Positions 1 through 24,308 of a stretch of DNA of 64,000 bases are shown here, in pieces. A model generated the notes under the pieces. That model was not told where the DNA came from, ran no database searches, and worked only from the letters and a program-made list of their open reading frames with translations. The stretch is taken from the NCBI RefSeq assembly GCF_035594125.1, contig NC_087192.1:2063501-2127500 (forward strand), read 5' to 3'. Position 1 is the stretch's first letter. Each line of letters starts with the position of its first letter. This stretch comes from Scylla paramamosain. Taxonomy: Eukaryota; Arthropoda; Malacostraca; Decapoda; Portunidae. Position numbers and translations under genes: made by a program.

Positions 1-162
1 TCACCACACGAACAGAACAAAGGTTAAGTATCAATTAACTTGTGTTGTTCCTTCTCCAAACACGCAGTGCTCTTTGATCGCAGGACCAGAATGTTTTTTT
101 CATCTGTGAATACAACTCTTGATGAAATGTCAATCCCTTTGCCCAAAAGCCTCCCTCCCCCT

Positions 163-225
<63 letters not shown>

Positions 226-659
226 AGCTGAGGCTTTTGTAGAATGTAAGATACCCGCCACAAATGTAGTGCTGGATGACCCTCAGACAAGTGGTAGGAC
301 TCTGGCTCACACGCTTTATCAGTGGCGGCTTGTGGTAAAAAAAAAAATAGGGGGGGGCTGCATAATAATTTCAGATTACAATAATAATGAGGCTGTGCTA
401 TAGGCAGTTTTATTTGAATCACAAACGTTATGTTTTGTACTCATAGGCTCATAATTTAAAATTTATACATTGCCAAACATTGACAACACACAGCTCACCT
501 CAATCACATTGATATGTGCCAACTGTAAAGCATTATATATATTCATTTAAATATTAATAATTACCTGTGTGTCAAGCTTAATAGCATCTGCATTAATTAC
601 TTTTAATAGTACTACTGCCACATTTCTGCTTTAAACAATGTCCTCTCAAACTTTCCTAG
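1..659 (+). other. Last intron of the agxt-like gene
   Basis: This stretch holds a (CT)n microsatellite at about 172-220, preceded by a C-run. I found no sequence resembling an aminotransferase exon in any frame. The open frames across the CT array encode only Leu-Ser repeats. I therefore read it as intron leading to the acceptor at 658-659. Confidence 0.6.
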
Positions 660-819
660 GTACCGAGTGGAGATCAGTGGGGGGCTGGGGCCCAGTGCCG
701 GCTTAGTGTGGCGCGTGGGACTCATGGGCTACAACTGCACCTCAGACAATGTTGACCTTGTTCTCAAAATCATGAAGGAAGCACTTGACCAGCAGTCCAT
801 CATCACCAGCAAACTCTGA
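660..819 (+). CDS. agxt: Serine--pyruvate / alanine--glyoxylate aminotransferase, last coding exon (partial gene)
   Basis: This exon encodes the C-terminal 52 residues of a class V, PLP-dependent aminotransferase that converts glyoxylate plus alanine (or serine plus pyruvate) in peroxisomes. It follows an acceptor (TTCCTAG at 653-659) and runs in one frame to TGA at 817-819. It reads [14 protein letters not shown], then [12 protein letters not shown] and TSDNVDLVL. This matches the family's C-terminal lobe, where vertebrate AGT has GGLGPSTG followed by a basic residue, GLLG and NV. The protein ends in SKL, the canonical peroxisomal targeting signal type 1, so peroxisomal location is well supported. 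Earlier exons, including the PLP-lysine exon, are not in the window; bases 1-659 look like intron. An exon of a paralogous family member is possible but less likely given GGLGPSAG plus SKL. Confidence 0.9.
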
Positions 820-3440
820 GAAATACTTTACTCTTCATTATGTCAATGTGTGATAAAAGGTTCACTATTCTCATAAAAATAATTTGGCTATTATGTTAGG
901 CATTATATAATCAAGTAACATTTTTATACAATTAATACATTTTACTTGTGAATTATGAAAGATTTTATATGGTGGGGGTGGTGAGCTCTCATACACCTCA
1001 TGAGGTGCAAGGAGGATTTTATTTACTTCAACTTATAAGTACAGCAGTATTTCATGTAGTGAACCACAATAGGGTCCAAATCTTAATCTTAGGTTCTATC
1101 TAAAGTTGCTCACTGCTTTATACTAGAGCTGTGTGTTGCATTGACTGTAAAAACACCCACCTTAACATATTCACTGCCATTTTAATGTGTACAAGATGTT
1201 GTAGACTTCATGTTGTGCTGCAGCACCTGCAGTGTTGTGTATGCCCATTCCTATGTTCCTGCTGACTGGACTTTATGGCAGTTCAGTGGCAGGCTGAAAG
1301 CAGTGACACAATTAAGATAACAGTTTTATGTAGTGATAAACCCTCGCCTCTTTCATAGCAGTTCTGAACAAAAGACATCAGAATGAGGGAAGCCACATGA
1401 AGACAGTATGCTTACATGTGTACAAAACATATCTACCTATTACCACTACCCATAAGGTTACCTAGTCTAATTCTGCAGCTTTTATTAACTGCTAACAGCT
1501 TGATAAGGTTATTTCATCTATCAACTCTGAACCCATTACACCTACTCTTATTCTGGTTATTAATCCTAACATTATGTATTTCATATAATCCTTGTCATAT
1601 GCTTTATGCCACTTAAACACCTCTATCAGATCACCTCAATCTACACCTTTCTCTATAATCTCTTAACAAATATTTTGCATTCCTTGTGTCATTGTAAGCA
1701 CTAACAAATGTAGGATATCCTTTCTATATATAATATAGGGACCATAAAATCACTACATGAACTAGAGGATATTCATCTCATCTATGTCTGCTTGACAGGT
1801 CCATTGGAATCTAGCCCAATTCACCTTTGGATCACCTTTAAATTTACTAATATTGATACTAATTCCATTATCTAAATCATTATTACTCATTAAAAATGAG
1901 TGGTCCAAAAACTTGTTCTCATTGTACTCCACACACACCACTCTGATTTGGAGTATGAATTGTAACTCGGTTTCCTGTCACATGACTATGACCTAATCTA
2001 TGTTACCTTATCAAGTATGCCTAATATCTACAGCATCATAGACTTGAATATTTGAGAGTCTATAATATAAATAGTCATGTTTGTAAGTTCCCCTTCATGA
2101 AGCAATCCTGTGAATCCTTTATCAAATCTATGATTATAATTGCATAAATTCAGAGAATATTACAGATAATTTTAGGCAAACTATATTAATTTGTCCACAA
2201 CTAAAGTCAGGCTGACTGGGAGATAGCTCAACATTAACATTTTAATCTCCTGTCTTAAAAATGGAAACTAAATTTTATTTGTTGCCACATCAGTGGCACC
2301 TCTCCTGAAGACAGCTGTGATAACTCACAAGGTTACATTATAGAAATTGCTAGTAAGTTAAATAATTGCAGTATCATTAAACACTGCTTTGAGGAATAGG
2401 ATAAGAGTTGAGTGTACAAGTTTGGTGAGAAGAGAACTAGACAAAGACAATTTAAAAATGTACGATGATGGCAGTGTGTGATTGGGTGATAAAAGTCAGA
2501 GATCTGAATGTAGCTGGTTGAGTTTTTAAAGATGGACATGAAATGGAACTGGGCACGTCGCTATTAGATCAACAAAGCTGGCACATGCAGCCATGAAGCA
2601 TGATGGAGTGAAGTCTTAAGAAGACAGATTTGATAATATTTTGGCAAGTTACCATTGGGTGACTAAAATTGACCTACACAAGTACATGATCTATGGAAAA
2701 GCACTAATAACTTAATTTACTAGACAGAAAGACAGAAGAGGTATGTTTATTTTCTTACTGTTCATGAAATGTTTTAAGGCTTTTTATGAAACTGGAGAAG
2801 TTTGAAAGAGACCATTATGAATGCCTCATGAGTCAAGGTTCCGTCCAGATAGGTCTAAGTCTGTCAAGTACGCAGCTTTTCGTCATTTGATGAATTTTTA
2901 ACCTTGCCAACACAATGTAACTTGTAGAGTTGTACTAAATTTACGAGGAATTTTTTTGAACATCCTATCAGGTATGTTTATGATGAGCAAAAGTTGCCAA
3001 CCTTCTGTGCTTGTTCTTATGGTTTCTTAAAGGACATGCAAACCATACCAAAGTACATTAAATTCCCAATATCAGAGAAATTATATTAATAAATAATGGT
3101 GCTAAGAAATTTTTGTGGATAATAAAGATTGGTGCTATGAAATGTTTTAATAAACCTTTATAGCTAGCTGAAATTTCCAGTAAAATTACCATCAATCATT
3201 GTTTTTCACCAAAGCTCCAGGTTGGTATCACACAATATTTATTTTTATTTACCTACTTATTTGTGTATTTGTTGTTTGTATTTACCTACTTTCATCTTAT
3301 TTTAATTCATTTCTAGTCATCCTGTTTTAATTCATTTCTATTTTTTTACTATTTATATATTTTTTTCTCCATGATGTTCAGGAACATTATTTCTCTAACC
3401 AAACATTTCTACTATCCACTTCCCTCCTTATCCTTTACTG
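820..3440. other. AT-rich intergenic/3' flanking DNA with no gene recognised
   Basis: The first part must contain the 3' UTR of the agxt-like gene, but I found no AATAAA close to its stop. The rest is AT-rich, with short open frames that do not resemble known proteins and have no splice structure. I saw no clear repeat structure here. Confidence 0.5.
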
Positions 3441-3691
3441 CAGTGGTTTCCAACCAGGGGCAGGGTGTGTGAGCACAGGATGGGAGGGAAAAAAATCACA
3501 AAATCACAGATTCCTGGCTATTAGTACAAAGGAGATGCAGCTGTTATCCCTAGCCAAGGGCTATCTATCTATCTATCTTTGGTAGCATAGCTGGGGAGGG
3601 GGTTGAGTGGGTGGTGCAGGGAGGAAGGGAACCACAACTGCATTGAACCAGCTTTGGGGGGGCCCAGCCTGCAAAAGGTTGAGAACCCCTG
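3441..3691. mobile_element. hAT-type MITE with 8-bp target-site duplication
   Basis: The left end reads CAGTGGTTTCCAACC and the reverse complement of the right end reads CAGGGGTTCTCAACC. These are imperfect terminal inverted repeats of the common hAT pattern. The flanks are CTTTACTG (3433-3440) and CTTTATTG (3692-3699), an 8-bp target-site duplication with one difference, as expected for hAT transposition. The 251-bp body has no transposase and contains a short (CTAT)n run near 3562-3580. It is a non-autonomous element. Confidence 0.85.
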
Positions 3692-4239
3692 CTTTATTGT
3701 ATAATTATCTTGGCAGAAATGCCCTCTACCTTCCATGTTATGAGTGCTACGCACTTCTGTTACTCTTTCCTGGCCTACCCTCTCCTTGTTCTATTATCAA
3801 GTTTATTTTTTTAGACCCATCAAGGATGAAAACAAAAATTCAATGATATTCCCACCAAAAAAAGTAATACAAGAGAGAGAGAGACTTATTTTGTGAAGTT
3901 TCTCAATACATTTTTAAATGTACTAATTCAAGTTGCTGATGAGGAAATGCAGAAACAGGATTAAAGGAGAGAAGTTGATAAGTAAAAGGCTTAACCACAA
4001 CTTTAGAAAGTCTGTGGTTTAAACCTCTCCATATGTGCATGCAGTACTCCATATATAGACAGATAAGGCTTATGTATTAAGTAAGCTATTCAGAGGTAAA
4101 ATACTGGCAGAGGCAACACAGAATACTAAACTTTTTGGAAGCTGTTTTAGCAAGAGATGTGAAATTTTCAGCTGAGGTTACTAGTGAAGGACAGTCTTAA
4201 GTATGTTCTGCACAAAAGAGGGGGATAGTTTAGTGTCAC

Positions 4240-5100
4240 TGATGATGGAACAGTTGTCTGAAAGGTTATTGAATGGATACATGAAGGAACCAAGTTTACA
4301 CTAAAACAAGATGTTTGCCCTTGCCCATTCTGAAATCATAGGTTCAGAAATCAATCACTATGTAGCTTCTCAGAGTGAATGAACTATTTAATTCTTGCTG
4401 AGCTGGACATCTGGCAAATGATGTTGAGAAGTGTAGGTAAGAAGGAATAGGACAAGAGGTTTCACTGAGAACATTTAGAAATATGGTGAGAGATAAAACC
4501 AAGTCCTGTGGAGTACCATTATAAGTGGATTTAGAGCAGGAACCATCTACTCTAACAGTAATAATGACTAAGAAGGAAATTAGAAATAAAGGTACTGAGA
4601 TTAATAGAAATGGTATGAAGGAAGCTCAGAAATTGAATATTTATGCCAGACTTAGTCTCAAGATTTCAGTTTTTATGTAGTAGCAAGAGAGCCAAGGTTT
4701 AGAAAAAGTTAGGTCACTAGTGAATTGTCATTTATGGAATCCATACTGACAATCAAAGAAAATTATGACCAGATAGGAGCTTCAGAATCTTCATATTGAG
4801 GATAGACTTTAAAAGTCTTAGAAAGACATGAAATCAATCTATAGGTTGATAGTTTGAAGTACACACTTAAATTGTCATACTTCTTGTAACAGTTTGTATG
4901 TGGGTAAACTTCCAACAAGAAGAAAAGGTGGAGGTTTATGGTCTGAGACGAAAAAGCTTGGCCAAGCAAGAAGCATTTACAGAGAACAACAGGAAGGACT
5001 CCATCAGGATCATAAACATTCCAAGGATCAAGGTCAGAGATGTCATAGAAAACCTCATCACAAAGAATTTATAATTTTTATACTTTTTACTTTAGCTCCC
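4240..5100 (-). pseudogene. Decayed Jockey-like non-LTR retrotransposon reverse transcriptase
   Basis: Reading the minus strand and allowing frameshifts and stops, this stretch follows the reverse transcriptase of Jockey-like LINEs. First comes a DPDGVLPVV-type segment (family: GPDGIPVIVLQ), then a stretch ending YKKYDNLSVYFKLSTYR (family: VFKKGDKSNPANYRPIS). Next is SILNMKILKLLSGHN (family: ILNSQILKHLSDHN), followed by VRVDGSCSKSTYNGTPQ (family: VDGSCS..INAGVPQGSV). The FADD-type catalytic region is not intact and no frame is open across the domain, so it is dead. It runs opposite to the agxt-like gene. The assignment rests on order and spacing of several motifs, not on one match. Confidence 0.7.
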
Positions 5101-5540
5101 ACAGTACACATTACACACCTGTCGGAAGAACTTTCATGTTCCTCCATCTGGCTCTGTCATGGCAAGACTCCTTCCTCCCTTTGACTTGCAATGTTTTAGC
5201 AAACTCGGAAGACATCCTGGCTGGTACGGCTGAAAGAAAAATAAAATACATATATAAACTGAGCACGTCATGTCATGCACTAATCAGATGATAAATAGAT
5301 ACATCGAATAACAGAATGGCAATCTAGGAATAGCAGAAAGCAGAGCACTGAAATAAACTGTTAGTTTTGTCTGGAATTAACAGTCATGAGTGGAGAAAGT
5401 CAGCAAAGGTCACATGAAAAACGCAGGCAGGCAATCAGTCTCCAAGCAAACGATCACAAGACACAAATTAATGACAAGTGAAAGAAAATGTCAGACAGGA
5501 CATAAGAGTCTATTGGCTTTGGTTATTACTTACCTTAATT

Positions 5541-7055
<1,515 letters not shown>

Positions 7056-8036
7056 TAGTATGGTCAATAGGCGTACAGATAAAAGCAGGCAAGCAGGAAC
7101 AGTGAGAGGTAAGGTGGTCAGCTGCTCTCCAACTTCCAGTGTCGGCAGACTCAATCGGTAGTCACCTCGCACATCTTCACTTCCCTCCCATGAACTCTCT
7201 TTACACACGTACATACTACTTATCCAGCGACTACCACTTAACTATGTACATCGACTACCACTTAACTATGTACAACTAAGTCCATTAGTCTGTTCGTTAC
7301 AATGTATATTCGGCTGACCATGATAAAAAAAAAAAATACAATAAAGTATCTTGATGTTTAGGTTTCTACAGTTCGCAATGTCGAGACTTTATGCATTCAG
7401 ATGAAAGATTTAGCACCTACAGATAATTATGTCTATTTGTAAAAAGTAATTCCGGTGCAGGGAGGGTAATGAGGAGGGAATGCAGTATATCATGAGACAC
7501 TGATGAGTAAAATTTAAAAGTTCCATTGCAAGTCACGGAGAAAAAATTACATTCACCACTTATTCTCCTCGAACACACACACACACTGGTTACCTGACCA
7601 TTAATACCAATTATCAACCCGAGTAACCACACCAGTACCTGCATGACGCCCAGCTGTCCCGTAATGCATGCACTGCCCACACTACGGTAGACACTGTTCA
7701 TGCCCGCATCAGTCTGCCTTCCGATGTCCCTAGGCAAATGAGATGGTTGTCAACCTATTAGCTCTACTTAGTTTCAATTAAACCTATTAAATAACCCTGT
7801 TACTTAACACACACACACACACACGAGGAATACCTATCTTACAGCACTAGTGAGGAAATAACGCCCGGCTGATCTTACCTGTTCCCGCCCCTCTTGCTGT
7901 GCCCTTCCTCTGCCGTGGTCTGGCGCTTTCTGCATGCAGCTGGTGACCAACTCAAGCTGCTCTCCTTGCCCAGATATATGTTCCAATATTACAATCATGT
8001 TTTACTTCTTTCTGAATAACAGCCATTCATTGGAAG
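7056..8036. other. Intergenic DNA with no gene recognised
   Basis: The stretch contains a two-copy 24-bp tandem repeat (CGACTACCACTTAACTATGT, about 7225-7273) and short CA runs near 7574 and 7808. I see no coding signal. Confidence 0.5.
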
Positions 8037-8341
8037 GTCACATTATAAAAAGGTAAATAATTCCTTGCCAGGTGATGTAAGATGGGAAGATGGTTATTAC
8101 TGGAATGGTTATTATGTTCAGCTCATTCCGAGTCGCCGCCTTTACTCTTATCTAGCTTTACGCGAGGAGCCTCCAAGGTCAGGAATTAAGGCCGATACCA
8201 AAGCAATTTCATCTTGTTATCATAAAAATATTCCAGTGCAAAGTATGTCCGGATTTTGAGAAAGAAAACCAAATCAACTATCCAACTGCATTCCCCTCGC
8301 CGCTCATTGAACACTCAAAGCTTCGGAGGCTCAGGATTCAT

Positions 8342-8388
<47 letters not shown>

Positions 8389-8411
8389 AATAATTCAGTA
8401 ATTAACTCATG

Positions 8412-8452
<41 letters not shown>

Positions 8453-8758
8453 ATGAGTCCCGAGCCTCCGAAGCTTTGAGTGTTCCATGAGCGGCGGGCG
8501 GGAATGCAGTTGGATAGTTGATTTGATTTTTTTTCTCAAAATCTGGACATACTTTGCACTGGAATATCTTTATGATAACGATATTAAATTGCTTTGATAT
8601 CGGCCTTAATTCGTGACCTTGGAGGCTCCTCTCGGAAAGCTAGTAAAGGCGGCGACTCGGAATGAGCTGAACATAATAACCATTCCTGTAGTAACCATCA
8701 CGCTACTTCCCATCTTACATCAACACGCATGGAGCTATTTACCTTTTCATAATGTAAC
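8037..8758. repeat. 722-bp imperfect palindrome with (TC)n/(GA)n at the apex
   Basis: The left arm (8037 to about 8385) and right arm (about 8418 to 8758) are reverse complements over about 340 bp with moderate divergence. The outer ends are GTCACATTAT and ATAATGTAAC. Shared inner landmarks include GAGGAGCCTCCAAGGTCA and CTCAAAGCTTCGGAGGCTC. The apex is (TC)n, a 32-bp spacer, then (GA)n, so even the microsatellites are in mirror positions. Arm divergence shows this is an old genomic structure and not a read artefact. Confidence 0.85.
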
Positions 8759-8838
8759 TGAAACAGACAGGATCTCAGTGTAGTCTAGATGCAACATTAC
8801 TGTACGTACCTACACGGTGGACATGACAGTAGTAATTT

Positions 8839-8872
8839 AATAATAATAATAATAATAATGATAATAATAATG

Positions 8873-8916
<44 letters not shown>

Positions 8917-8917
8917 T
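8839..8917. repeat. (TAA)n microsatellite
   Basis: A TAA/TGA trinucleotide array of about 79 bp with two interruptions. Confidence 0.9.
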
Positions 8918-8939
8918 GATTGTCTGCATGTTGTACGTG

Positions 8940-9208
8940 GCGCCAGTCTGTACTGTTATGTTCATTCTAAGGATTTCTACGTAGCTCCTTGGTTCAGCCC
9001 GTCATCGCTGCCTTTACTCCCATCCGCAGCCTTCCACGAGGAGCCTCCAACTTCCAAGGCCAGGAATTAAAGCTGATATTCAAGTAATTCTGTCTTGTTA
9101 TTCCAGTGCAGAATATATTCCAATTGTGGGAAAATTAATCAACAACCAAACAGTAAAGCAAGTGTATTGAATTTTTTTCCTCGCCTCGAAGTTTCTGGGG
9201 CTCAGAAT

Positions 9209-9254
<46 letters not shown>

Positions 9255-9330
9255 TTTGTAAATAAGTAGGTGTTCAATGTATAGTTTTTCCTTTCCAGAG
9301 AGAGAGAGAGAGAGAGCACACTGATAAGAA
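8940..9330. repeat. Third, diverged copy of the 8037-8758 palindrome arm
   Basis: The order of landmarks repeats the left arm of the preceding palindrome: TTCAGC near the start, CGCTGCCTTTACTC, then GAGGAGCCTCCAA, then CAGGAATTAAAGC. They are followed by TTCCAGTGCA, then GAAGTTTCTGGGGCTCAGAAT running straight into a (TC)n array (9211-9251). After a spacer a short (GA)n run appears (9298-9316), but the mirrored arm is not recognisable. It is probably a decayed or half copy of the same repeat family. Confidence 0.7.
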
Positions 9331-9617
9331 CATCACACCTTGTAACCATTTCATCAAGAATTAATTCCTACAGATTACTATATGATCCTTATAAAAACAT
9401 TATATAGCTAGATACAATATTTCTTAGTCAACCTTATTTTGAATCACAGACTAATGATGATGATGATGATGATGATATGGAGGGTAAGATATTAGGTGAT
9501 GGGTGGTAAGTTTCATTATTGATGGCAAAGCTACAGTAGCCAGCCCGAAGAGAGGTGGGTTGTTATATAAATTGACTTAAATTTTTGGGCTGAAGAGAGG
9601 CTTTGCTGCCAGATATT

Positions 9618-9655
<38 letters not shown>

Positions 9656-11500
9656 AAAAAGGATAAGAGTATATATACTGCTAAAATGTGGAGCTTGTCA
9701 TGAAAATCAGCATTAGCAATCTTATTTATTAATGCAGATATTTTTAACATCAAAAATAAAAATACACAATGCAATAGACATTAAGGCTACATGGTGAACC
9801 TGAAACTAGGAATCAAAACCATTCAATTGCTTCACCCAAGTCAACCGCTCATCACAACACCCCACACGCCATTCAGATGTGAGAACTGCAAGGACAACGG
9901 AGGAATATGTGTACTGTACATACAAAAATATAAAAGAGTAACCCAACACCCGATTGCTTAATCCATCACCAGCTCCTGTCACTCAACAAAACATACGAGT
10001 ATATACACCTGACTACCGATGGAATGTCTTGGGAATGAAACTAAACCAACATAATTCAAGTCAAACACTATATGACTCCACCTATTGTATCACAAAAAAT
10101 GTCCATCTACATAATTTGGAAATTATTAACACTACCACTAAATCTTGCTTATACACAACAACTGTCTTAGAAACAGATTTACCAAATATCTATGATGTGA
10201 TTGGAGTATGTACAAGCATTTCACAGTGAGTATTTTGAGTGTGGTGTGTGCATACAAGAGAATCCTAGTGCAGGCTTGAGACAGGCTCCCTCATAGAGAG
10301 GCTGGCAAGCCTTTCTTAGAGGATTTGGATCATCCTGGCTATCAACCCATGGAATGAGCACATTGGCAATTTAGTTAGGTTCTGTGAAGAGTGAGCTATA
10401 TACCATACTTCACGCCCTTGTGGGCACACGGACTTATGAAGAGCCTAGAAGTTTACGCAATTGATTATAATGAAAACTCAAGAAAACATAAACATGAAAA
10501 TATATGGTAAATTCTGACACACTGTATAAATCAATGATTCCTGTCTCAAAGATAAAATATGAGAGTAATTTGATACGCCTTTCTTTGGTACAAATATCAC
10601 AAGTGATAAGCTAGCTTTTCATCAGGGACACAAAAACAAAATATGAATAAACAGTACAAAAATAGAATATTCTGATTTATAATTTTAAATAATGCTGAAG
10701 TAGCTGCACAGTCATGCAGAAAAGAAATAAAAAGTACATGTCAAAGTGCCAAGAAGAGACTGTCAAGGTCTTTACACCACATTTTGTCTCCAGGGCCAAG
10801 GAGGGGATGACTGGAGGCACTATGGCTATAGATCAACTAAAGGGAAAGCACCAAGTCTCTTACAGCTCAAGCAGCTTATATATGAGCATAAAATCTGAAG
10901 TTGGCAGGGGAAAACTTGCCCTAAAATCCCTTGCCCAGCTGTTGATTAATACACTGCACTTGTTATTCTCATGTCATTTCCCTGAAAAAAAAAAAAAAAA
11001 AGTGGTGGCAAGGAAATCAAGTTCAGGGGAAAAAAACTATGTATGAGTCAGTTGAGGCATAGTTCTTTCATGCTACTCTAACCAACTCGCCAGCAGAATA
11101 GTCAACAAACGTCTATACTTTATCTCTGATGCCTCATCCCTTGCAGTGTCCACAGGACTTGTTTCCATCTCTCTCTTTCCCTTTTATCACTTTCTTTATG
11201 ATACTATGCCTCATGCGGTCTACAAAAATTGTTTGGTTCATTTTCACAATGGAAACAAAGCAATCCTGCCATCATGAGTTCCTTCAACATAGTAAGTTAT
11301 TAACCCATCATTTGGTTCACAATTTCACAGCATTATGTGATGCTGTCTCACTCAAACCATACAATGCCATGGTTTTCAATCTGCTGCATTCCTATTCAAG
11401 TTAATTAATACAGTATAGCTTTATCTGTTATTCTCACCACCTCTGTTTTCTCTCTTTGCAGTCATTTCACTATAACACATATCTCATAATTTTTTTTTTT

Positions 11501-11557
<57 letters not shown>

Positions 11558-12379
11558 TTACTAGTGTCAGTACCTCCACTGCATTCAACAGATATATCAC
11601 AGCATATTAACTTTTGATACTCACATTCATGTCTACATACATACTTAGACTAGTGTTTCAAATTCATACACTATGCAAGTCTCAACAATCCACAGAAAAT
11701 TTCCTTTCAAAATCTCTCTTTATTATAATTTTCAAGATTCCAACAACCTACAAACTGCACTTTCTTTGTATTACCTAAATTATAACTTCAGCCTCACTTG
11801 CATAATAGAATTTCATGTCATGTACCAGATCTAAACACTTCAATAATCTTAACCCTTTAGAAAGTTCTTTTCCCTTGTTAACATTTCATTCACACAACAC
11901 TCCTCCACACACTCCTCCTGTGTAACTTTTTTCAAACAATTTCTACTAGAATAGATTTAGATAAATTTCTTGACACAGCCAAATAACGATTGCTGCAAGA
12001 ACCTTTATACAAAATTTTTAATTTTGCAGTACAATGTATTTCACATATTATGCATACCAAACTGGTATACATAATTATTTTTTGTAACAGCTTTGTATTT
12101 TCAGAAATATACAAAACCTAAGCCTGCCATTAACAAGTAATGGAAGCACAATATTTGTTCACAGGGCACTGCAAGAACACACAACACACCACATGACACT
12201 CGGGCTCACAGTGAGATGGAGCAAGATGAAAATCTCCCATTCTAAACACCACCAAAATAAAAATGAAAATAAAATAAAAGTAAAATATAGTGAACACATA
12301 TCTACAAACTCAGAACACTAAGACTTAACAGACTAAACTTGCCAGGAGCAGGATCCTAGAAGTCCTGTGCTCCGGTACT

Positions 12380-12451
<72 letters not shown>

Positions 12452-12458
12452 GTGTGTG

Positions 12459-12495
<37 letters not shown>

Positions 12496-13108
12496 ATAAT
12501 TAAATTAGTAAAATAAAAATAATATATTATAACCATTATATTTGAATAATGTACCTATGCATATAATTTAAAAAAAATGCAAGATATTTTAATTTTGTTC
12601 ACCTACACATGTGTTGTTGTGCAGCTTAAATGCATCACTTGTGTCATTCTATGAACACTGACCTAACTTATACTCTGTCACTAATGTTTATGACATGCAA
12701 AAAGCACTTCAAAAATACTTGCTTAAGTATCATATCTTTGGCAAGTGAGTGAACAAGATGAGTTTGCAGGATAACTCTAACCTCAATGCACTAGATTGTT
12801 TCATATTTTGTGCATATGATATGTGGAATGTTGATTCTTTAGAAGCTACACATTGTGCATTTGGATACATGAATGCATGAAATACATGTGCACTAATATT
12901 ACTTCTAGACTATCCATAAGTCCCCTGAATAGCTGACTAATATTCATGATCAAAAAAATTAGTCAATAAACAAACAAATCTGAAAAAAAAAGAAAACAAT
13001 TAAACCTGCCATGAAAACTGCTAAAAACATAAAATATAAATAACAGGCAACTTGCTACTATTGATGTGTTGGTGATCACAAAGCTTTCAAGTCCCGGGGG
13101 ATCCACAA
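9331..13108. other. Intergenic DNA upstream of agxt 3' end / downstream of tbc1d25, microsatellite-rich
   Basis: The region holds (GA)n at about 9621-9651, (CA)n at about 11504-11557 and a long (GT)n at about 12383-12488. The last has two TTTT interruptions. Its right part must include the 3' UTR of tbc1d25 (minus strand); no strong AATAAA was seen near the stop. No other coding sequence was recognised. Confidence 0.5.
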
Positions 13109-23355
<10,247 letters not shown>

Positions 23356-23480
23356 TCCGTGAGTCAGTGGGCGAGGGAAGGTGTGGCAGAGTGTGGCCGC
23401 TACCCGATGCCAGCTGACGCCTCCATGACACACCACGGCTCAGCCAATACTGCCACTATCTCAGAGACCGCCGACACTTT
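23356..23480 (-). promoter_or_regulatory. Probable promoter / 5' UTR of tbc1d25
   Basis: The stretch directly upstream of the ATG at 23355 is more GC-rich than its surroundings. It keeps the reading frame open without homology, which fits 5' UTR. No TATA box or initiator could be fixed. The 5' part overlaps the first unit of a degenerate triplication that continues to 23860. Confidence 0.4.
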
Positions 23481-23860
23481 CATTTATCTCTCCACTTTTT
23501 ATTCATACTATAGCTTTCAAAAAATTTTCCAAGTATATTTTAATCTCTCACTTTTCTTGTATATTTCGTTACGATATATTGCAGTTTAGTTATCTTTGGC
23601 AGTATGTTTAGAGATTACAGGTATTTCTATATCTCTCACTTTTTATTCATAGTAGGGTTATTAACAAGTTTTTACGGGTGCATTTTATTTTTTTTATTAC
23701 TTACTTATTTATTTTATTATATCTATTTATTTTTTACTTTTTTTTTCTGTTCATATGTATTTTGTCATGACACGCCGCAGCTCAGTTAATATTGGCAGTA
23801 CATTCAGAGATCGCGGGTATTTGTTATCTCTCTCATAACTCTCTTTTTATTCACGGTAAA
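23425..23860. repeat. Degenerate tandem triplication next to the tbc1d25 promoter
   Basis: Three similar units start near 23425, 23590 and 23765, about 170 bp apart. They share CATGACAC.CC.C.GCTCAG (units 1 and 3), TTGGCAGTA or its variant, AGAGAT, a (TATCTCTC) segment and CTTTTTATTCA. Unit 1 overlaps the probable tbc1d25 5' UTR. Confidence 0.6.
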
Positions 23861-24272
23861 CCTATTTATAAATGGCCAGACCTACATGAGCACATTTAAC
23901 TGAATTTTTCCCTTAAAATCAGAAAAAAAGGTGCCTTAAAAACCTCGATCCCGTTCATGGCCAAGAGCAGAAGTAATTAGAGGCGAGAAGAATGTAAGGG
24001 AAATATTATAAAATGCCAGACTAACTCGTTCAATTTGTGTCTCCCCGGAAAATGTATTAACTTATGAATATAACCTATTTATTTGCCTGCAATGACAACT
24101 TTGAGCAAACTCCTTCGTGGTCCTATCAACGTTGAATTGATTGCTATACGATTAAGTGGAGATAAAGTAAGCCACGGAAAAAAAAATAAATAAATAACAT
24201 GAATGACAATAGTGATAAACAAGTTGAAGTGTTTAATGTAGGTCTTACCACAGCAAGAATACTAGTATTTAG

Positions 24273-24308
<36 letters not shown>

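Noticed and set aside
119..403. Open frame across the (CT)n array upstream of the agxt-like exon
   Set aside because: It encodes Leu-Ser repeats and sequence without similarity to the aminotransferase; read as intron.
23356..23436. In-frame upstream ATG extending tbc1d25 by 27 residues
   Set aside because: The extra sequence has no family similarity and lies in GC-rich probable 5' UTR.
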